The notes under the pieces are model-generated. The model made no database searches. It was given only the letters and a program-made list of their open reading frames with translations, and was not told where the DNA came from. The position numbers were made by a program, and so were the translations under genes. Positions 1-5,599 of a stretch of DNA of 9,174 nucleotides are shown piece after piece (positions within the stretch are counted from its first letter, which is position 1; each line of letters starts with the position of its first letter). This DNA comes from Aquabacter sp. Its GTDB lineage: Bacteria > Pseudomonadota > Alphaproteobacteria > Rhizobiales > Xanthobacteraceae. The stretch covers positions 1 through 9,174 of the forward strand of contig JASBUY010000075.1 of assembly GCA_030147645.1 (NCBI GenBank), written 5' to 3'.

Positions 1-921
1 GCTGATGAGGTTGTTCGGTGCGCCCTTATCCACGGTGAGGGTGAAGCTGGAAATCGGCCCGTTCCAGTTGGCGCCGGTCTTCAGAATGTAACCGATGCGT
101 GCTTCGGAGAGAGCGGGCGACGTCGTGTTCTTGACCCTCGGCGCCTTGGCGACCGCCGCCTTGAAACTGGCGTCCATGCAATAGTCCCGCTCCATATTGG
201 CGAGCTGGCGCTTCACATAGGCGTCGGGATTGACGTAGCCGAGCAGCGTTCCGAGAGACATGCCGACGCTGGGGCTATAGTGATGCTCGACCTTGAGATC
301 GCGCTTCGCGGGGAAGGTCTGCGTCCAATAATAAGTGGTCTTCAAGGTCCAATCGAGCGGGGCGAGATGCTTCTCCCAGCCCTTGCCGGCATCATACTCG
401 TCGGGCCGGACAAGGCCGAGCTCCAGCAGCTTCGCCTTGGTCGCGTCGGGAAGCGCGTCCAGCGCTTTCACGGTCTGGGACCAGGTGGGTGCCAGCGGCA
501 CTTTCAGTTCTTCCAGGAGAGCCGTGCGGTCGAGCCCGAAGCTGATGACCCTGCGCTCGATCTTGGTCTCGACGCGCTTGCCCTCCACCTCGGTCTTGAA
601 GTCGAGGAAGTTTTCGGTGTCGGGGAAGGGGATGGAGATCGGGCTTTCGGAATAAGCGAGATCGGGCATGGGGAAGGCGACCAGGACGGTAACGTCCTTG
701 TCAGACGTGTTGCGGAAGAGATAGCGGACCTTGACCTCCTTTTCCGAAATGAAGAGGTCCTCCGACACCATGGAGATCACTTCGTTCGGCACGAAGACCA
801 GACCGCCAGCGCGCAATTCGGCGCTGGAATCATTCGCCGCCGCAGGCTGCCAACGGCCGAGCGCGGCGACGGCCGCCAATCCCCAAATGGCCCCCAATCC
901 CCAAGTCTTCGCCGAACGCAT
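1..921 (-). CDS. DUF4424 domain-containing periplasmic protein (C-terminus beyond window edge)
   Basis: This frame is open from an ATG at 921 to the left edge: 307 codons with no stop. Residues 1-29 look like a Sec signal peptide, with an early Arg/Lys, a hydrophobic Trp/Gly/Ala/Leu core and an AAA-N cleavage site near residue 29. The mature part begins NDSSAELRAGGLVF and continues with SEDLFIS, VKVRYLFRN and VLVAFPMPD, which I recognise as the start of the DUF4424 family of exported, mainly beta-strand proteins. No molecular function is established for that family. The start is supported by GAGGAGGGGG just upstream, in the 10-nt gap after the phosphodiesterase stop, so it is probably the third gene of the ridA operon. 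From memory, family members are only slightly longer than 307 residues, so little should be missing. An 18-bp tandem duplication lies in the signal-peptide region. The family call is confident; any role is unknown. Confidence 0.85.
   Translation of the reverse strand, partial: MRSAKTWGLGAIWGLAAVAALGRWQPAAANDSSAELRAGGLVFVPNEVISMVSEDLFISEKEVKVRYLFRNTSDKDVTVLVAFPMPDLAYSESPISIPFPDTENFLDFKTEVEGKRVETKIERRVISFGLDRTALLEELKVPLAPTWSQTVKALDALPDATKAKLLELGLVRPDEYDAGKGWEKHLAPLDWTLKTTYYWTQTFPAKRDLKVEHHYSPSVGMSLGTLLGYVNPDAYVKRQLANMERDYCMDASFKAAVAKAPRVKNTTSPALSEARIGYILKTGANWNGPISSFTLTVDKGAPNNLIS
871..906 (-). repeat. 18-bp tandem duplication inside the DUF4424 signal peptide
   Basis: Two adjacent 18-bp units (906-889 and 888-871, minus strand) match at 16 of 18 positions. 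They encode TWGLGA followed by IWGLAA. The unit is a whole number of codons, so the frame is kept and the hydrophobic core of the signal peptide is lengthened by six residues. It reads as a slippage or duplication event. Confidence 0.75.
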
Positions 922-931
922 GACCCCCTCC

Positions 932-1690
932 TCATAGCCCCGGCGTACCGGGCACAAAGTCCTCGAAAATGATCTGGTCCACCGGTCCCAGTACACGGGC
1001 GGCGTCCGCCGAGCGCACTGTCCAGGCGAAGACCGGAATTCCGATCCGCCGAGCGAGGTTCGGCGCGGCATGGCCGAGATCGCCCGCGCGGTAGGCGACG
1101 AAATGAAACCTGGAGACGGGCCAGTGCAGAAGCCAGGGAAGCGACACCCTGTGCCAAGCCGCTAGGTCAGGCCAAGCTGTCGTTTCATAACGCGCTTGCG
1201 CGACGATCCCGCGAAGCATGTGCGGTGCGCGCGCGCGCACCTTGGCAACCAGGCTCGGATCGAAAGACATGAGCGCGAACGGCCCGCTATATCGCGCCAG
1301 AGCGGCGATGCAGGCATCGGCCAAGCCGGTGTCCTCGTTGAAGGCGCTTTTCATTTCAATGAGGAGCGGCGCGCGACCGTCCACGAGATCGAGCACCTCG
1401 CGCAGCGTCGGGATGCGATCGCGTGTGTCCAGCAAAGCGAGGCTCTTCAAGGCCGCCGCGGAGCGCGCGCGAACCGGCCCGCTCGCATCGGTCAGACGGT
1501 CGAGAAGCGAATCGTGAAAAACGACAACTTCGCCGTCGGCGCTCAGCTGCACGTCGATCTCGATGCCATAGCCCCCGGCCAGGGCGCTCAAGATCGCCGA
1601 TCGGGAATTCTCCACGATGCCCCGTGCGGCATCGTGGAGACCACGGTGCGCCACCGGCTGGCGCAGGAAGGGGGCGAGGTCCGGTCTCAC
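932..1690 (-). CDS. Glycerophosphodiester phosphodiesterase (GDPD family, cytoplasmic UgpQ type)
   Basis: The product is predicted to hydrolyse glycerophosphodiesters (deacylated phospholipids) to sn-glycerol 3-phosphate and an alcohol. From a GTG at 1690 the protein is 252 aa. The GDPD motifs appear in order: AHRG with His15 and Arg16, VENS with Glu27, the metal-binding EIDVQLSADG with Glu44 and Asp46, VVFHD with catalytic His59, and LIEMKS with Glu112 and Lys114. FEDFVPG is near the C-terminus. There is no signal peptide, so it should act in the cytoplasm, as UgpQ does, rather than in the periplasm like GlpQ. The frame stays open upstream to 1882, but that stretch lies over ridA and looks nothing like GDPD. 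The GTG 13 nt after the ridA stop, preceded by a purine-rich GGCGGGAAGG, is the better start. The TGA at 934-932 is 10 nt from the DUF4424 gene. Family is certain; exact substrate is not. Confidence 0.92.
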   Translation of the reverse strand: MRPDLAPFLRQPVAHRGLHDAARGIVENSRSAILSALAGGYGIEIDVQLSADGEVVVFHDSLLDRLTDASGPVRARSAAALKSLALLDTRDRIPTLREVLDLVDGRAPLLIEMKSAFNEDTGLADACIAALARYSGPFALMSFDPSLVAKVRARAPHMLRGIVAQARYETTAWPDLAAWHRVSLPWLLHWPVSRFHFVAYRAGDLGHAAPNLARRIGIPVFAWTVRSADAARVLGPVDQIIFEDFVPGTPGL

Positions 1691-1703
1691 CGGCCTTCCC
1701 GCC

Positions 1704-2162
1704 TCAGGCGATTTCGATGATCGCCTCGACCTCGACCGCTGCATTGAAGGGAAGCGAAGCGACGCCGACCGCCGATCGGGCGTGCCGCCCCTTATCGCCG
1801 AACAATTCCACGAATAGATCGGAGCAGCCATTGACCACCGCCGGCTGTTCGGTGAATTCCAGGGTCGAATTGACGAAGCCAACGAGCTTGACCACCCGCA
1901 CCACGGCGCCGAGATCGCCGGTGACGGCCTTCACCTGCGCCAGGACGTTGATGGCGCACAGACGCGCGGCCGCCCGACCGTCTTCGATGCTCATGCCGGC
2001 GCCGAGCTTGCCCGTCGTCACCGTGCCCGATCCGTCCACCGAGACCTGACCCGAAACGAACAGCAGGTTGCCGGTGCGCACCACCGGAACATAATTGGCA
2101 ACGGGCGGCTTGGGGGTGGGCAGGGTGATCCCGAGTTCGGCGAGCTTCTGGTCGATGGACAT
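1704..2162 (-). CDS. ridA: RidA/YjgF/UK114-family protein (reactive enamine/imine deaminase)
   Basis: The 152-aa protein belongs to the RidA family, which hydrolyses 2-aminoacrylate and related enamines released by PLP enzymes and so protects such enzymes. The N-terminus MSIDQKLAELGI, then YVPVVRTGNLLFVSGQV, and the C-terminal RSAVGVASLPFNAAVEVEAI follow the family pattern. Arg129 aligns with the catalytic Arg105 of E. coli RidA and Glu144 with Glu120. Gly133 occupies the E. coli Glu109 position, and the chain is about 20 residues longer than E. coli RidA, so it probably belongs to the longer YjgF-like subfamily. Deaminase activity is likely but its substrate range is not shown. The frame extends upstream to 2408 across the divergent gene; the ATG at 2162, where family similarity begins and a GAGAG lies upstream, is the credible start. 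It heads the minus-strand operon. Confidence 0.93.
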   Translation of the reverse strand: MSIDQKLAELGITLPTPKPPVANYVPVVRTGNLLFVSGQVSVDGSGTVTTGKLGAGMSIEDGRAAARLCAINVLAQVKAVTGDLGAVVRVVKLVGFVNSTLEFTEQPAVVNGCSDLFVELFGDKGRHARSAVGVASLPFNAAVEVEAIIEIA

Positions 2163-2190
2163 GGGCGTCTCTCGCAAATTGAGAAATTCG

Positions 2191-2209
2191 GGCGCCCTTG
2201 GTGGGCGCC
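2191..2209. other. 7-bp hairpin in the divergent ridA/eipB region
   Basis: GGCGCCC (2191-2197) and GGGCGCC (2203-2209) are perfect inverted arms around the 5-nt loop TTGGT. The structure begins 29 nt upstream of the ridA ATG, so it would lie in the ridA leader if transcription starts further upstream. It could be a leader hairpin, an operator for the divergent pair, or chance in GC-rich DNA. I found no convincing -35/-10 pair for either gene in 2163-2322. Confidence 0.4.
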
Positions 2210-2322
2210 ATGGAATTGGCACGAAAATCCGTCCAAGTTTCTTGGCCGAACCAGACTCGGTGCGCAAGCCGTCTGTCGCCTTGGACGCGCGGACACTCAG
2301 GTTTTTAGGCAAGGAGAGCGGA

Positions 2323-3156
2323 ATGACGGGACGGCGCTGGGTGACAGGCTTTGCTTTGGCGACAGGCGCGGCCTTGCTCACTTTCCCGGTTTTCGCCCAG
2401 GGGGGCACTCCGCCCTTGCTCGCGCACCGGGCGAGCTACGCCCTCGGCCTCGACGCATCCAAGCCTTCCGTGAAGCTGGAAAGTGCGCGCGGGCGAATCG
2501 ATTATGAAATCTCGGGTGATGCTTGCAAGGGTTACAATGTGAAGCTCCATCAGGCGAACGAGATCGATACCGGAGAGGGCTCCACCAGCAGCAGCGATAT
2601 GCTGTCCACCAGTTGGGAGGACGGAGCGGGCAAGGCTTACACGTTCGAGACACTGAACCGGTCCAACGGGCGGGTGAGCTCCGATGTGGCCGCCAAAGTC
2701 ACGCGAGTCCCCGATGGACTGTCCGTGGACATTGCCAAACCGAAGCGGGAACTGGTGGAGTTGAAGGGCGAAATTCTTCTGCCCACCCAGCATGTTGTGA
2801 AAGTGCTGCGGGCCGCCGCCGAAGGCACGTCTCTGCTGGAGGCGCGGGTGTTCGACAGGTCCGAGGATGGGGACAAGGTCTATAATACACTCGCGGTGAT
2901 CGGCCGTGCCGCCAAGGATGCGCCCACGCTCTCGGAGGCCGCAAAGTCGATTCTTGCCGGCATCACTTATTATCCTGTCACCGTCAGCTACTTCACCGAA
3001 GGCGATACCAGCCAGACGCCGGCCTATGTGATGTCCATGACGCTCTATGAGAATGGAGTGATCGGCGACATGAAGATCGATTACAACGACTTCATCCTGC
3101 GCGGCCGGATCGACACGCTGGAAAAGCTCCCGGTCTCAAGCGATTGCAAGGGCTGA
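2323..3156 (+). CDS. eipB: EipB-family (DUF1849) periplasmic cell-envelope integrity protein
   Basis: The 277-aa product matches the DUF1849 family, whose characterised member is Brucella EipB, a periplasmic spiral beta-barrel protein needed for envelope integrity. Residues 1-25 form a Sec signal peptide (Arg4-Arg5, then a hydrophobic stretch) with a VFA-Q cleavage site. The mature part carries LLAHRASYALGL (32-43), ARGRIDYEISGDACKGY (55-71), EIDTGEG and, near the end, DFILRGRIDTLEKLP. Brucella EipB has one conserved disulfide (Cys69-Cys278). The only mature-region cysteines here are Cys68 and Cys275, at matching places. The frame is open upstream to 2095, but the ATG at 2323 follows AAGGAG (2311-2316) at 6-nt spacing and starts the signal peptide directly. 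It lies 4 nt before acyP and is divergent from ridA. It contributes to outer-envelope robustness; its ligand is unknown. Confidence 0.9.
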   Translation: MTGRRWVTGFALATGAALLTFPVFAQGGTPPLLAHRASYALGLDASKPSVKLESARGRIDYEISGDACKGYNVKLHQANEIDTGEGSTSSSDMLSTSWEDGAGKAYTFETLNRSNGRVSSDVAAKVTRVPDGLSVDIAKPKRELVELKGEILLPTQHVVKVLRAAAEGTSLLEARVFDRSEDGDKVYNTLAVIGRAAKDAPTLSEAAKSILAGITYYPVTVSYFTEGDTSQTPAYVMSMTLYENGVIGDMKIDYNDFILRGRIDTLEKLPVSSDCKG

Positions 3157-3160
3157 ACGC

Positions 3161-3454
3161 GTGAAAGTCGTTCACGTAACAGTGCGCGGACGCGTCCAGG
3201 GCGTCGGCTATCGCGCCTGGTGTGCCCGCGAGGCCTCCGCCCTTGGCCTGCGGGGATGGGTGCGCAATCGAAAAAGCGGGGCGGTGGAGGCGGTGTTCGC
3301 CGGTGCCGCCGCGGGCGTCGACGCCATGGTTGGGGCCTGCTCCAAAGGCCCATCCGGCGCACGGGTGGACGATGTGCTGGTCCATGATGCGGCAGAGACC
3401 GCGCTGGCCGCGAGCGGTGGCGGCGAAGATTTTCTGATCCTGGAAACCCTCTGA
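3161..3454 (+). CDS. acyP: Acylphosphatase
   Basis: This 97-aa protein hydrolyses carboxyl-phosphate bonds such as acetyl phosphate or carbamoyl phosphate in the cytoplasm. Both family signatures are intact. The first is VRGRVQGVGYR (residues 8-18), with the phosphate-binding loop and catalytic Arg18. The second is GWVRNRKSGAVEAVFAG (32-48), with catalytic Asn36. The length is typical. The start is a GTG at 3161, 4 nt after the eipB stop, with AAGGG overlapping the end of eipB as a ribosome site. Co-transcription and translational coupling with eipB are therefore likely. The physiological role of bacterial acylphosphatases is poorly defined, and I see no functional reason for the pairing with eipB. 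Confidence 0.95.
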   Translation: MKVVHVTVRGRVQGVGYRAWCAREASALGLRGWVRNRKSGAVEAVFAGAAAGVDAMVGACSKGPSGARVDDVLVHDAAETALAASGGGEDFLILETL

Positions 3455-3502
3455 CACCTGCCTTCTGCGCGCACCCGCCGGGTGTATCCCTGGCGCTACG
3501 GT

Positions 3503-3523
3503 CCCGCGTTTCCTTCACGCGGG
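3503..3523. other. 7-bp inverted repeat between acyP and the glycosyltransferase gene
   Basis: CCCGCGT (3503-3509) and ACGCGGG (3517-3523) form a perfect stem around a 7-nt loop, 49 nt after the acyP stop. No T-run follows, so it is not a standard intrinsic terminator. It may be a weak or Rho-assisted 3' end for eipB-acyP, or simply a stabilising hairpin. The remainder of the 139-bp gap shows no gene. Confidence 0.35.
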
Positions 3524-3593
3524 CGCCTCCCTGCGGTGGCGGGCGCTGGGAGCCGACGATATAGAGAAGGGATAAAGGCTTACGGAGTGAGAC

Positions 3594-5156
3594 GTGCCTG
3601 CGCCCGTTCCGGCCGAGCACAGCCTGCTTCGGCCTCCCGTCTTCCCCAAATCCTGGGGCTACCAGGAAACCGTCCCGCCTGCGCCCTGGTGGGCGACGCA
3701 GGCGGGCGTCGCGGCCATCGTCGCGCTCTGGGCGCTCATCCATGTCGCCATTTCGGTGTTCATGGAAGGGGCAATCAACGTCGATGATGCGGTCGAGAGC
3801 TATCTCGTCCAGTCGTTCGAGATCAGCTATGTCCCCCGCAACCCGCCAGTCTTCGACTGGCTGCTGTTCGCGATTCAGAAGCTGACCGGTCCGGGACCGC
3901 TGTCCTTCGCACTGCTGCGGTATGGTCTGCTGTTTGCCTGCGCCATGCTGGTCTATCGGGTCGCGCGCCACGCGCTGACCGATCCGCGCCTCCAGGCCAT
4001 GGCAGTGTTCTCGCTCTCGGCCTTGTGGGTCATTGGCTATCACAGTCACCGCATCCTGACCCATTCCAATGTGATGATCGTGGCCATCGCCGGCTTCACG
4101 CTCACCCTCATGGCGCTGGCGCGCGGATCGCGCTCGCCCTGGCTCTACGCCGGACTGGGGGCCTGGATCGTCGTCGGCGTCGTCGGCAAGTTCGGGTTCA
4201 TTGCGTTTTTCATCGCCCTCTTCCTGTCGAGCATGCTGGAGCCCAGCTTCCGCCGCGCCTTTCTCAATCCCCGTTTCGGATTGACCATTCTCGTAGCCGC
4301 GGTTCCGGTCGGTCTGTATGCGCTCGCCCTTCACTTCTTGAAGCAGGACGTGGTCGCGGCGACCGCCGACGTCGTGGCGGGCGATCCGAAGGCAAAGGTC
4401 CTCAAGGTCCTCGATACCTTCATCGGTGCCTGGGTGGGCTATCTGCTGCCGTTCCTGGGTCTTGCGGCCTTGGTTTTCCTGCCCTGGAACCGGGGAGAAG
4501 GCGCGCGCGCGGAGACCGAAGAACAAGGCGCAATCCGCCGCGTGTTGCGGGCATTGATCCTCATCGGCACGTTCGGAACGTTGATCGGCGCGCTGGTGAT
4601 GGGGTCGACCAGTCTGCGGGATCGTTATTTCCACGTCTTCTTCCTGCTCGCGCCCGTCTATGTGTTTATGGAACTGGCGCGTCTGGGCGGCTGGCAAGAC
4701 CGGGTGCGCCTGTATCTCGCGCTGCTCTTCCTGGTCGCCGTGGGCGTGGTGGGCGCCCGCGCGGCGGTGACGCTGTGGCCGGACCCACGGTTGTGCGGGC
4801 GCTGCATGGCGGCTGAACCCCTTGTGATCCTTCGGCCGACCGTGCTGAAGGAGCTTGGCAACCGGCCGACCCTCGTCGCGGCGGACCGGACGGCTGCCGG
4901 CCGCCTGCGGGCAGCCATTCCAGAGGCGCGGGTGGTGATCGCCAACGAGCGCGAATACCGGCCGCCGGCGCGTCCGGCGACCGGATGCGGTCAGGTGACG
5001 GGTGTCATCAACGGCTCTGGCGCTCTCGCCCCGCCCCGCATGGAGGGCACCGCCATCGATGTGTGGGGCAAATGGTGGGCGCCCCTCATGAAGCCGCGGC
5101 GCGAAAGCTTCTGGCAGATCACGCCCTTGCCGGCGGACAGCCCGCTCTGCCGCTAG
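3594..5156 (+). CDS. Glycosyltransferase family 39 (PMT/ArnT-like) membrane protein
   Basis: The 520-aa protein is a polytopic membrane glycosyltransferase of the GT39/PMT_2 type, which moves sugars from polyprenyl-phosphate donors to acceptors on the periplasmic face. After a cytoplasmic lead of about 30 residues there are roughly 10-11 hydrophobic segments (about 35-57, 104-122, 133-149, 157-176, 184-211, 229-248, 276-297, 317-338, 346-362, 371-393). The first external loop carries INVDDAVESYLVQSFE. Asp64/Asp65 sit where this fold has its catalytic acidic residue, and the following NPPVFDWLLFAIQKLTG is also typical. A soluble C-terminal part (395-520) holds CGRC (401-404) and two more cysteines. 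GTG at 3594 is chosen because GGAG (3584-3587) lies 6 nt upstream. The acceptor (lipid A, other glycolipid or protein) cannot be told from sequence, and no neighbour points to one. The TAG stop overlaps an inverted repeat. Confidence 0.88.
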   Translation: MPAPVPAEHSLLRPPVFPKSWGYQETVPPAPWWATQAGVAAIVALWALIHVAISVFMEGAINVDDAVESYLVQSFEISYVPRNPPVFDWLLFAIQKLTGPGPLSFALLRYGLLFACAMLVYRVARHALTDPRLQAMAVFSLSALWVIGYHSHRILTHSNVMIVAIAGFTLTLMALARGSRSPWLYAGLGAWIVVGVVGKFGFIAFFIALFLSSMLEPSFRRAFLNPRFGLTILVAAVPVGLYALALHFLKQDVVAATADVVAGDPKAKVLKVLDTFIGAWVGYLLPFLGLAALVFLPWNRGEGARAETEEQGAIRRVLRALILIGTFGTLIGALVMGSTSLRDRYFHVFFLLAPVYVFMELARLGGWQDRVRLYLALLFLVAVGVVGARAAVTLWPDPRLCGRCMAAEPLVILRPTVLKELGNRPTLVAADRTAAGRLRAAIPEARVVIANEREYRPPARPATGCGQVTGVINGSGALAPPRMEGTAIDVWGKWWAPLMKPRRESFWQITPLPADSPLCR

Positions 5157-5204
5157 AGCCTGATCCGATCAGGTTGAATCAACCTGATCGGTGAATCAGT
5201 CTCT
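5155..5204. repeat. Palindromic element: 13-bp perfect arms with imperfect outer arms
   Basis: CCGATCAGGTTGA (5165-5177) and TCAACCTGATCGG (5179-5191) are perfect inverted arms about a single central base. Outer arms AGAGCCTGAT (5155-5164) and ATCAGTCTCT (5195-5204) continue the symmetry with one mismatch and a small bulge. The compact form resembles the short palindromic intergenic repeats common in Rhizobiales genomes, where versions beginning TAGAGC occur; that assignment is from memory. No T-run follows, so it is not a plain terminator. Confidence 0.75.
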
Positions 5205-5216
5205 AAATCATTGATA

Positions 5217-5271
5217 GAGAATGCGTGGTCCGATCTGCCTGCGGTGCAGGCTGACCGGACCACGCATTCTC
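5217..5271. repeat. Long inverted repeat with 16-bp perfect arms and nested inner stem
   Basis: GAGAATGCGTGGTCCG (5217-5232) and CGGACCACGCATTCTC (5256-5271) are perfect inverted complements. Inside the loop a second stem, GCCTGC (5237-5242) with GCAGGC (5246-5251), closes on GGT. Only a few unpaired positions separate inner and outer stems, so the whole element can fold into one hairpin of about 55 nt on either strand. There is no T-run on either side. It could act as a bidirectional transcription or exonuclease barrier between convergent operons, or be a mobile palindromic repeat. Confidence 0.8.
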
Positions 5272-5440
5272 AGCACTCTCCGCGCCCATCTGTCGGTCCA
5301 GGCATTGAGACGGCCCGAAATGCGGGCGCGATCTCCTGCGTCCCATCATAGGTAACCGAAACTCAGCTGTTGGCTCGGCGGCGTCATTGGCTTGCCGCTG
5401 GAGCGCTCCGGCTGTCGTTGGGTGGGAAGGGGCGAAGGAG

Positions 5441-5462
5441 GGGTGCTCGGATTCGAGCGCCC
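5441..5462. other. 9-bp hairpin with GATT loop in the convergent intergenic region
   Basis: GGGTGCTCG (5441-5449) pairs with CGAGCGCCC (5454-5462) across a 4-nt loop, with one G-T wobble. No T-run follows on either strand and no gene lies next to it. Function unknown; it may be chance in GC-rich DNA. Confidence 0.35.
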
Positions 5463-5543
5463 GCTCATGATCGCTCACGCCCGGTGCGCTGCATGTCGTG
5501 CGTCGGCACGGCACTTCTGACCATCGCGACAGGATGGCCCTCA

Positions 5544-5573
5544 AACGAAAAGGGCGTGGCTTGCGCCACGCCC
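5544..5573 (-). terminator. Rho-independent terminator of the groESL operon
   Basis: On the minus strand GGGCGTGGC (5573-5565), loop GCAA, and GCCACGCCC (5560-5552) form a perfect 9-bp stem. It is followed by TTTTCGTTT (5551-5543). It starts 26 nt after the groEL stop, as expected for an intrinsic terminator of a highly expressed operon. Confidence 0.92.
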
Positions 5574-5599
5574 CCTCGTGCTTCGATCCTGTAAAGGGA

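Larger units (their letters stand above)
5157..5599. other. 443-bp convergent intergenic region without genes
   Basis: This lies between the convergent glycosyltransferase and groEL genes. From left to right it holds the two inverted repeats (to 5271), a stretch with no recognisable gene (5272-5440), a small hairpin (5441-5462), and the groEL terminator (5544-5573). GGAGCGCTCC (5400-5409) is a minor 10-bp palindrome. Short open frames here show no family resemblance and no ribosome site. Confidence 0.75.

Noticed and set aside
280..972. 230-codon plus-strand frame over the DUF4424 gene
   Set aside because: It is antisense to a frame with a signal peptide and clear DUF4424 similarity, and crosses its start and the next gene's stop.
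1691..1882. N-terminal extension of the phosphodiesterase frame into ridA
   Set aside because: The extra 64 residues are Ser/Arg-rich and lie out of frame within ridA. GDPD similarity begins at the GTG near 1690.
2281..2309. Possible eipB promoter TTGGAC-N17-TTTAGG
   Set aside because: The -10 match is poor and the implied start falls at the Shine-Dalgarno, leaving no room for a ribosome site in the transcript.
3081..4697. 538-codon open frame on the minus strand opposite acyP and the glycosyltransferase gene
   Set aside because: Its translation is low-complexity and charged (Arg/Gly/His/Asp-rich), with no family resemblance. It is the shadow of GC-rich third-position bias in a confidently identified membrane protein gene.
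5217..5271. Reading the 16-bp-arm hairpin as an intrinsic terminator of the glycosyltransferase gene
   Set aside because: Neither strand has a T-run after the stem, so the sequence does not support a standard terminator. It is listed as a repeat instead.
5370..5594. Small plus-strand frame in the convergent gap
   Set aside because: It is Arg-rich without motifs, has no convincing Shine-Dalgarno, and runs through the groEL terminator.
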